Assembly (NCBI GenBank): GCA_028872645.1
Contig: JAPKDK010000057.1
Location: 1-12,975, forward strand
Length of the DNA stretch: 12,975 nt
Direction: 5' to 3'
Source of the DNA: Verrucomicrobiota bacterium
GTDB taxonomy: Bacteria > Verrucomicrobiota > Verrucomicrobiia > Limisphaerales > UBA1100
The stretch's first letter is position 1. The number at the start of each line of letters is the position of its first letter. Position numbers and translations under genes: made by a program. Below the pieces are notes generated by a model. That model did not search any database. It saw only the letters and a list, made by a program, of their open reading frames with translations, and had not been told where the DNA came from. Positions 8,080 through 12,975 of the stretch are shown here, in pieces.

Positions 8080-9825
8080 ATGGCACTGATCGAAGTCGAC
8101 AATTTAAAAACCTACTTTCACACGCGGAACGGTGTGGTGAAGGCGGTGGATGACATTTCGTTCACGCTCGAGAAGGGCGAGATTCTCGGCATCGTGGGCG
8201 AATCGGGCTCGGGCAAATCGGTGACGGTGCACACGCTGATGGGTCTCGTGCCGCAACCGCCCGGACGCATCGAAGGCGGCACGGCCAATTTTGATAATCA
8301 CAATTTGCTCACCACCGATGAGGCGGTGCTGCGGTCGCTGCGCGGTAAACGCATCTCGATGATTTTTCAGGATCCAATGACTTCGCTCAATCCGTACCTG
8401 CGGATTTCCGAGCAGCTTATTGAGCCGCTGCTGATCCACGAACAAGCTAATCGCAAAGAGGCGCTCAAACGTGCCATCACTATGCTCGAGAAAGTCGGTA
8501 TGAGCGATGCCGCCAAGCGCGTTCATTCGTATCCGCACGAGTTCTCCGGCGGGATGCGCCAGCGCGTGATGATCGCGATGGCGCTCATCACCGATCCCGA
8601 AGTGCTCATCGCCGATGAACCGACCACCGCACTGGACGTCACCGTGCAGGCGCAAATCCTACAGTTGCTCAAGGATTTGCAAACCGACCTCGGCGTTTCG
8701 GTAATTTTCATAACGCACGACTTGGGCGTGATTGCCGAGCTGGCCGATCGCGTGGTGGTAATGTACCAAGGCCACATCGTGGAGCAGGGCGACGTGCTGC
8801 CCATTTTTGAAAACCCGCAGCATCCGTACACCAAGGGCCTGCTCGCGTGTCGGCCGCGATTGGAATCGACGTTCAAAGTGTTGCCCATAGTTTCCGATTA
8901 TCTCGATGAAACGGAAGTGGACGGCCAAATCGAGCTAAGCGAAAAACCCGATGCCGCCGCGCGCATCGAGGCGATGCAAAAAATCGATGAGCCGGAAATC
9001 GACGAAACCGATTTGCTCCTCGAAGTCAACGACCTCTGCGTGCATTTCCCCGAGCGCAGCGGGTTTTTCTACGGCCCGGAAGGATGGGTGAAAGCGGTGG
9101 ACGGTATCAGTTTCACGGTGCCACGTGGCAGCACGCTCGGGCTTGTCGGCGAATCCGGTTGCGGCAAAACCACCACCGGCCGCGCTATCCTCAATCTCGT
9201 GGTGCCCACTAGCGGCAGTGTGAAATTCATGGGCGTGGAAATCGCCGGTCGCAACGCTGCCGCGATGTTGCCGCTGCGCAAGCGAATGCAAATCGTTTTC
9301 CAAGATCCGTATTCCTCGCTCAACCCGCGCCTCACCATCGAACAGGCGCTCACCGAGCCGATGGTGGTGCACGGCATCGGCAGCAGCCACAGCGACCGGC
9401 GCGATCGCGCGGCGGCTTTGCTGGAGGAGGTCGACTTGGAACCGCAATTTTTGCGCCGCTATCCGCACGAATTTTCCGGCGGCCAACGCCAGCGCATCTG
9501 CGTGGCGCGCGCGCTGTCGCTGGAACCAGAGTTCATCGTGTGCGACGAAGCCGTCAGCGCGATGGATGTCTCCGTGCAAGCACAGGTTTTGAATTTGCTG
9601 AAGGAACTCCAAGCGCGGCGCAATCTCACCTACATTTTCATCAGCCACGATCTCAGCGTCGTCAAATTTATGGCCGACACCATGGCCGTCATGCGCGCCG
9701 GGAAAATCGTAGAACAAGGCAGCGCCGAAGTGATCTACGCAAACCCCGCCGAGGACTACACCCAACGCCTCATTGACGCCATCCCGCGCGACAGCGTGGG
9801 CTCCATCAAACAACGCGTCACATAA
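8080..9825 (+). CDS. Fused oligopeptide ABC transporter ATPase (OppD-OppF in one chain)
   Basis: This 581-residue cytoplasmic protein contains two complete ABC ATPase domains, so one chain supplies both motors of the importer. Domain 1 (OppD-like) has Walker A GESGSGKS at 40-47, Q-loop FQDPMTSLNP at 96-105, signature FSGGMRQR at 155-162, Walker B VLIADE at 175-180 and switch His213. A linker of about 70 residues (246-315) contains the HPYTKGLL start of the oligopeptide C-terminal region and then an acidic stretch. Domain 2 (OppF-like) has Walker A GESGCGKT at 357-364, Q-loop FQDPYSSLNP at 407-416, signature FSGGQRQR at 465-472, Walker B FIVCDE at 485-490 and His523. All catalytic motifs are intact in both halves, so two active ATP sites are expected. 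The start has a good Shine-Dalgarno and follows oppC by one base. Similar fusions occur in YejF and GsiA. Confidence 0.96.
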   Translation: MALIEVDNLKTYFHTRNGVVKAVDDISFTLEKGEILGIVGESGSGKSVTVHTLMGLVPQPPGRIEGGTANFDNHNLLTTDEAVLRSLRGKRISMIFQDPMTSLNPYLRISEQLIEPLLIHEQANRKEALKRAITMLEKVGMSDAAKRVHSYPHEFSGGMRQRVMIAMALITDPEVLIADEPTTALDVTVQAQILQLLKDLQTDLGVSVIFITHDLGVIAELADRVVVMYQGHIVEQGDVLPIFENPQHPYTKGLLACRPRLESTFKVLPIVSDYLDETEVDGQIELSEKPDAAARIEAMQKIDEPEIDETDLLLEVNDLCVHFPERSGFFYGPEGWVKAVDGISFTVPRGSTLGLVGESGCGKTTTGRAILNLVVPTSGSVKFMGVEIAGRNAAAMLPLRKRMQIVFQDPYSSLNPRLTIEQALTEPMVVHGIGSSHSDRRDRAAALLEEVDLEPQFLRRYPHEFSGGQRQRICVARALSLEPEFIVCDEAVSAMDVSVQAQVLNLLKELQARRNLTYIFISHDLSVVKFMADTMAVMRAGKIVEQGSAEVIYANPAEDYTQRLIDAIPRDSVGSIKQRVT

Positions 9826-9828
9826 CTT

Positions 9829-9853
9829 TGCTGTCGGCATCTTGCCGGAAGCA
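9829..9853. terminator. Possible hairpin between convergent operons
   Basis: The 63-base gap between the converging oppDF and secG genes can fold as TGCT + CGGCA, loop TCT, TGCCG + AGCA, with a GT/GA mismatch between the two stem parts. No strong T-run follows on either strand (only GTTTGG on the plus strand), so it is a weak candidate for an intrinsic, perhaps bidirectional, terminator. The rest of the gap shows nothing recognisable. Confidence 0.35.
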
Positions 9854-9888
9854 GTTTGGAAATCTCCACCAATGCCTTGGGCACAGGG

Positions 9889-10380
9889 TTACTTTTTCTT
9901 TTCTCCTCCATCGCCCGTCGCAGGAGCAGGGTCGATGGCTGGCGCGTTTGTGGAAGGCTGTGCAGGATTATTGGTGAGGGGTGCGGTGGGCGCGTTGGTT
10001 TCGGTGGGAGGAATTAAAACAGTGCTGCCTCCATTGCCCGAGTTTGGAGGAATTGCGCCTCCGTTGCTTTTGCCAATCGGAGCGACGGGTTCCTGTGGTT
10101 TGGTTTTGCCTTTATCCGTGCCGGCCGTGTTTGTTTCGCTGCCGCGTTTGTTCATGATGGAGAGCACGAGGCACAGGACGAGGAACAGGATAGTACAATA
10201 TTTGGTGAGCTGGGTGAGCACGTTGCCGGCACCGGCGCCGAAAAGGGCGTCAGTGGTGCCGCCGCCAAAGGCTGTGCCGAGGCCGGCGTCTTTTTTAGGC
10301 AGTTGCACGAGGACCAGCAGAATAAGAAACAGACTGATCAAAAACAGGATGATGGTGAGAGCGAAATTTAAAATATCCAT
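9889..10380 (-). CDS. secG: Preprotein translocase subunit SecG with long C-terminal tail
   Basis: SecG is the small subunit of the SecYEG channel and assists SecA-driven export across the inner membrane. The protein is 163 residues, with TM1 at about 5-26 and TM2 at about 58-76. Between them is the conserved SecG loop (LVLVQLPKKDAGLGTAFGGG, then the DALFGAGAGNVLTQLTK region). After TM2 comes a tail of about 85 residues rich in Pro, Thr, Asn, Gly and Ala, ending in three lysines; it looks disordered and, by the known SecG topology, would face the periplasm. Enteric SecG is about 110 residues, so the tail is long. It is the last gene of the pgk-tpiA-secG group, 9 bases after tpiA, with its own good ribosome binding site. 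Confidence 0.94.
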   Translation of the reverse strand: MDILNFALTIILFLISLFLILLVLVQLPKKDAGLGTAFGGGTTDALFGAGAGNVLTQLTKYCTILFLVLCLVLSIMNKRGSETNTAGTDKGKTKPQEPVAPIGKSNGGAIPPNSGNGGSTVLIPPTETNAPTAPLTNNPAQPSTNAPAIDPAPATGDGGEKKK

Positions 10381-10386
10381 TGGGTT

Positions 10387-10391
10387 TCCTT
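10387..10391 (-). promoter_or_regulatory. Ribosome binding site for secG
   Basis: On the minus strand AAGGA lies six bases before the secG ATG and overlaps the tpiA stop codon (TAAGGA). The arrangement suggests ribosomes finishing tpiA can re-initiate on secG. Confidence 0.75.
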
Positions 10392-11145
10392 AATTGAGTG
10401 TGTTGGTAATAATTTCAATAAAACTTTTTGCTTCCAGTGACGCGCCGCCCACGAGTGCGCCGTCCACATCGGGTTGGCTCATCAGCTCGCGCGCGTTGTC
10501 GGGCTTCACGCTGCCGCCGTATTGGATACGCACTTCGGCGGACACGCTGGGGGGCAACTGGCCGCGAATGAACGCGTGCGCGGCTTGCGCCTGTTCGGTC
10601 GTGGCGGTCTTGCCGGTACCGATTGCCCAAACGGGCTCGTAAGCGATGATGGTGTCGCGCAACTGCTCATCCGTCAACCCTGTAAGGCTGCCGCGAATTT
10701 GTTCGCCCACCACTTCCTCGGTTTGGTTGGCCTCGCGTTGGGCGAGCGTTTCGCCCACGCAAACAATCGGCTTGAGACCCGCCGCCAGTGCGGCTTTAGT
10801 CTTGGCGTTCACGAGCGCGTCCGTTTCCTTTTGGATCGCGCGCCGCTCGGAATGGCCGAGAATCACGAAGTGCACCAGCAACTCGCGCAACATTCCGGCG
10901 GCAATCTCGCCGGTGAATGCGCCGTAATCTTGCTCGCTCATATTTTGTGCGCCAAGGCGGATGCGAGTTTCGCGAATGGCCACCGACACTCTCTCCAACG
11001 CGGTGAAGGGCGGGCACAGCACTACGTCCACTTCCGTTTGATTGGCGAGTTCGAGCTTGAGGCGGTCCACCAGTTCCGCGGCTTCGGCCACGGTTTTCTT
11101 CATCTTCCAGTTTCCTGCGACAATTAATTTTCGGTCTTTATTCAT
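10390..11145 (-). CDS. tpiA: Triosephosphate isomerase
   Basis: TpiA interconverts dihydroxyacetone phosphate and glyceraldehyde 3-phosphate in glycolysis and gluconeogenesis; it is a cytoplasmic dimer with a TIM-barrel fold. The protein is 251 residues, the usual length. Substrate-binding Asn12 and Lys14 lie in GNWKM, the catalytic His98 in ILGHSERR, and the catalytic Glu170 in AYEPVWAIGTGKTA, which also holds the mobile loop 6. The phosphate-binding GGSVKP is at 210-215 and a second glycine pair at 233-234 (VGGASL). All active-site residues are present. The start is 9 bases after the pgk stop and has no clear Shine-Dalgarno, so it probably depends on upstream translation. Lying between pgk and secG is a gene order seen in many bacteria. 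Confidence 0.97.
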   Translation of the reverse strand: MNKDRKLIVAGNWKMKKTVAEAAELVDRLKLELANQTEVDVVLCPPFTALERVSVAIRETRIRLGAQNMSEQDYGAFTGEIAAGMLRELLVHFVILGHSERRAIQKETDALVNAKTKAALAAGLKPIVCVGETLAQREANQTEEVVGEQIRGSLTGLTDEQLRDTIIAYEPVWAIGTGKTATTEQAQAAHAFIRGQLPPSVSAEVRIQYGGSVKPDNARELMSQPDVDGALVGGASLEAKSFIEIITNTLN

Positions 11146-11154
11146 TCGTTCAAA

Positions 11155-12375
11155 TCATTTTTCAGAAAGCGCGGCTACGCCGGGCAGTTCGTTTCCTTCG
11201 AGAAATTCAAGGCTCGCGCCGCCGCCGGTGCTCATAAAAGTGACTTGTCCGGCCAAACCATTTTGGTTCAGTGCCTTCACGCTGTCGCCGCCGCCGATGA
11301 TGCTCACCGCACCCGCGCCCGTGGCGGCCGCCACGGCGACGGCGACGGCCATCGTGCCTTTGGCGAAACGGGCGTCCTCAAAAATCCCCATCGGGCCATT
11401 CCACAAAATTGTTTTTGCGCCGGTGATAGCTTCGGCGTAACGCGCGGCGGTGGCGGGGCCGATGTCCACGCCTTCGCGGCCATCGGGGATGTCCTCGGCA
11501 CTGTTCAGCACGGGATTGGCCCACGCGCCATCATTCATTTGTGAAATTAAATTATCGTTCGGCAACAGGAATTCCACGCCGCGTTCGGCGGCTTTGTCTA
11601 GTGCGGCTTGGGCGATGTCGACTTTATCCGGTTCCACCAGCGAATTGCCCACGGACTTGCCGAGCGCGAGTTTGAAGGTGTAGGCCATCGCGCCGCCAAT
11701 CAAAATCGTGTCGGCCTTTTCGATTAAGCGATCGATGACTTTGATTTTATCCGAAACCTTCGCGCCGCCGAGGATGACCACGAACGGCTTGTCTGGTGCA
11801 TCCAATTCTTCGCCGAGAAATTGCAGTTCGCGTTCCATCAACAAACCCGCCGCGCATTGGCCGCCGCGCGCGGTGATGACTTCCGCGATCCCCGCTGTTG
11901 ACGCGTGCGCGCGATGTGCCGCGCCAAAGGCGTCGTTCACAAACACATCCACGTTGGCCGCGAGTTGTTCGGCGAAGTCCGATCCGTTGGCCTCTTCGCA
12001 GGAATGGTATCGGACGTTTTCCAGCAGCAGCATTTCGCCGTTCTGCAAATTGTTAATCGCGACCTGAGCGATCTCGCCCACGCAATCATCGGCGAAAGCC
12101 ACGGGTTGGCCGAGCAGTTCGGCGAGCTTATCGGCCACCGGTCGCAAGCTCATCGAAGCCACTCGCTCGCCTTTGGGCCGGCCAAGATGCGAGGCAAGGA
12201 CGATGCGCGCGCCTTTTTCGATGAGCGCTATCAGCGTGGGCAACGTGGCGCGGATGCGTGTGTCATCATTGATGACCATCGCGCTGCCGGTTTTCTCCAT
12301 CGGCACGTTGTAGTCCACCCGCGTAAACACGCGTTTTCCCTGCAAATTCAGGTCGTTAACAGTCAGTTTCGCCAT
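11155..12375 (-). CDS. pgk: Phosphoglycerate kinase
   Basis: Pgk transfers phosphate between 1,3-bisphosphoglycerate and ADP, an ATP-forming step of glycolysis in the cytoplasm. The protein is 406 residues, within the normal range. The family signature RVDYNVP is at 19-25. The basic substrate-binding residues are seen in DDTRIRATLPT (37-47), SHLGRPKGE (62-70), ENVRYH (119-124) and AHRAHAST (153-160). The nucleotide side has GGAKVSDKI at 203-211, NGPMGIFE at 326-333 and GGGDS at 361-365, and the hinge/C-terminal motif TGGGASLEFLEG is at 383-394. The start MAKLTVNDL at 12375 is preferred because it matches the usual N-terminus; an in-frame ATG at 12393 would add six residues. There is no Shine-Dalgarno before either. 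The 69-base gap to the upstream pseudouridine synthase gene holds no promoter I can support. Confidence 0.97.
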   Translation of the reverse strand: MAKLTVNDLNLQGKRVFTRVDYNVPMEKTGSAMVINDDTRIRATLPTLIALIEKGARIVLASHLGRPKGERVASMSLRPVADKLAELLGQPVAFADDCVGEIAQVAINNLQNGEMLLLENVRYHSCEEANGSDFAEQLAANVDVFVNDAFGAAHRAHASTAGIAEVITARGGQCAAGLLMERELQFLGEELDAPDKPFVVILGGAKVSDKIKVIDRLIEKADTILIGGAMAYTFKLALGKSVGNSLVEPDKVDIAQAALDKAAERGVEFLLPNDNLISQMNDGAWANPVLNSAEDIPDGREGVDIGPATAARYAEAITGAKTILWNGPMGIFEDARFAKGTMAVAVAVAAATGAGAVSIIGGGDSVKALNQNGLAGQVTFMSTGGGASLEFLEGNELPGVAALSEK

Positions 12376-12444
12376 AAACGGAGGGCGGAGCATAGCGCAC
12401 CCGATGGCTTAATAAAAGCAGAAAAACTGGGATTTTCGCTTGTT

Positions 12445-12975
12445 TTAGCGAATCTTCAAAAAGTCCATCGCCTTGGTAAAATCTTCCGGAAAGGGCGCTT
12501 CCAGCGTGAGGCGTTTAACGCTGGAGGGGTGATCGAAGCCCAATGAAAAAGCGTGTAGCATTTGGCGCGGGGCGGTGTAGCCGGTGGCTTGGGTGAAGTC
12601 GCGGGCGGGGCGGCCGCCGTAGACGGAATCGCCCACCACGGGGCAGCCGAGGTGCTGGAGGTGCACGCGGATTTGGTGCGTGCGGCCGGTGTGCAATGTG
12701 GCTTCCATCAGCGCGGAGCGATTGAGTTTTTCCAGCACCCGAAAATCTGTGTGCGCTTCGCGGCCATTGGGCGTGATGGCGATTTTTTTGCGATGGACCG
12801 GATGGCGCGCCAACGGCTCTTTCACCGTGTGCTTTGGCTTGGAGGGTTGGCCGCACACGAGGGCGTGATAAATTTTGGTGGTGGTGCGCTCGGCAAACTG
12901 CGCGGAGAGCGCGAGGTGCGCGGCGTCGTTCTTGGCCACCACGATGCAGCCGCTCGTATCTTTGTCCAGCCGATG
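12445..12975 (-). CDS. RluA-family 23S rRNA/tRNA pseudouridine synthase, C-terminal part (5' end outside window)
   Basis: These are the last 176 residues of a pseudouridine synthase that isomerises uridine in structured RNA. The frame is open to the window edge, where the catalytic motif HRLDKDTSG begins; the Asp at fragment residue 4 is the nucleophile. Further family motifs follow: VVAKN, the Tyr-containing TTTKIYHALVCG, and near the C-terminus RTHQIRVHLQHLG then GDSVYGG. These match the RluA/RluC/RluD branch rather than RsuA or TruA. The missing N-terminus would hold any S4 domain, so the exact member and target uridine cannot be named. It precedes pgk by 69 bases on the same strand and may be co-transcribed with it. 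Confidence 0.93.
   Translation of the reverse strand, partial: HRLDKDTSGCIVVAKNDAAHLALSAQFAERTTTKIYHALVCGQPSKPKHTVKEPLARHPVHRKKIAITPNGREAHTDFRVLEKLNRSALMEATLHTGRTHQIRVHLQHLGCPVVGDSVYGGRPARDFTQATGYTAPRQMLHAFSLGFDHPSSVKRLTLEAPFPEDFTKAMDFLKIR

Noticed and set aside
9542..9556. Ala in place of Pro after the second Walker B (CDEAVSAMD)
   Set aside because: Ala at this place is common in OppF/DppF-type ATPases; the catalytic Glu and the D-loop Asp are present.
8935..9840. Open frame of about 300 codons on the minus strand
   Set aside because: It is antisense to the second ATPase domain, whose motifs are all intact; it has an odd His/Asp-rich composition and no family resemblance.
9773..10393. Open frame of 206 codons on the plus strand
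   Set aside because: It runs over the end of the ATPase gene and antisense to secG; SecG has its conserved motifs and a good ribosome binding site, while this frame has neither.
12376..12444. Possible promoter before pgk (TATTAA on the minus strand)
   Set aside because: No matching -35 element is found at the right distance; the gap is short enough for co-transcription with the upstream gene.

Overview
This window is densely coding and has two opposed gene blocks. It contains no RNA gene, mobile element, CRISPR array or gene-free stretch over 100 bases. The DNA is moderately GC-rich, and several starts lack a clear Shine-Dalgarno sequence. The pairing of an ABC-2 exporter with a membrane-anchored helical protein, followed by an Opp importer with fused ATPases, reminds me of Gram-negative Verrucomicrobiota/Planctomycetota-type bacteria. 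That placement is inference only, because the window holds no taxonomic marker gene.

Plus strand, 1-9825. The window opens inside an ABC transporter ATPase gene (H-loop onward, with a long charged tail). It is followed by a 640-residue ABC-2-like permease with a very large extracytoplasmic domain, and then by a 552-residue membrane-anchored, TPR-like helical protein whose start overlaps the permease stop (ATGA). After a short gap comes a complete oligopeptide importer: oppA (lipoprotein receptor), oppB and oppC (permeases, ATGA overlap), and a single gene carrying both ATPases (OppD and OppF fused). The spacings are so short that all seven genes could be one transcript.

Minus strand, 9889-12975 (read right to left). 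The 3' part of an RluA-family rRNA pseudouridine synthase gene is followed by pgk, tpiA and secG. pgk, tpiA and secG are separated by 9 bases each. Phosphoglycerate kinase and triosephosphate isomerase are glycolytic housekeeping enzymes, and SecG is the small subunit of the SecYEG translocon. The two blocks converge at 9826-9888, where a modest hairpin may act as a terminator.

The most unusual signals lie in the importer. Both permeases carry extra sequence in the same place, the extracytoplasmic loop between TM1 and TM2. OppB has about 76 extra residues of unknown fold. OppC has about 30 extra residues with a CxxH-x11-CxxC motif resembling heavy-metal-binding or zinc-ribbon modules. The exporter and its helical partner protein are also of uncharacterised function.
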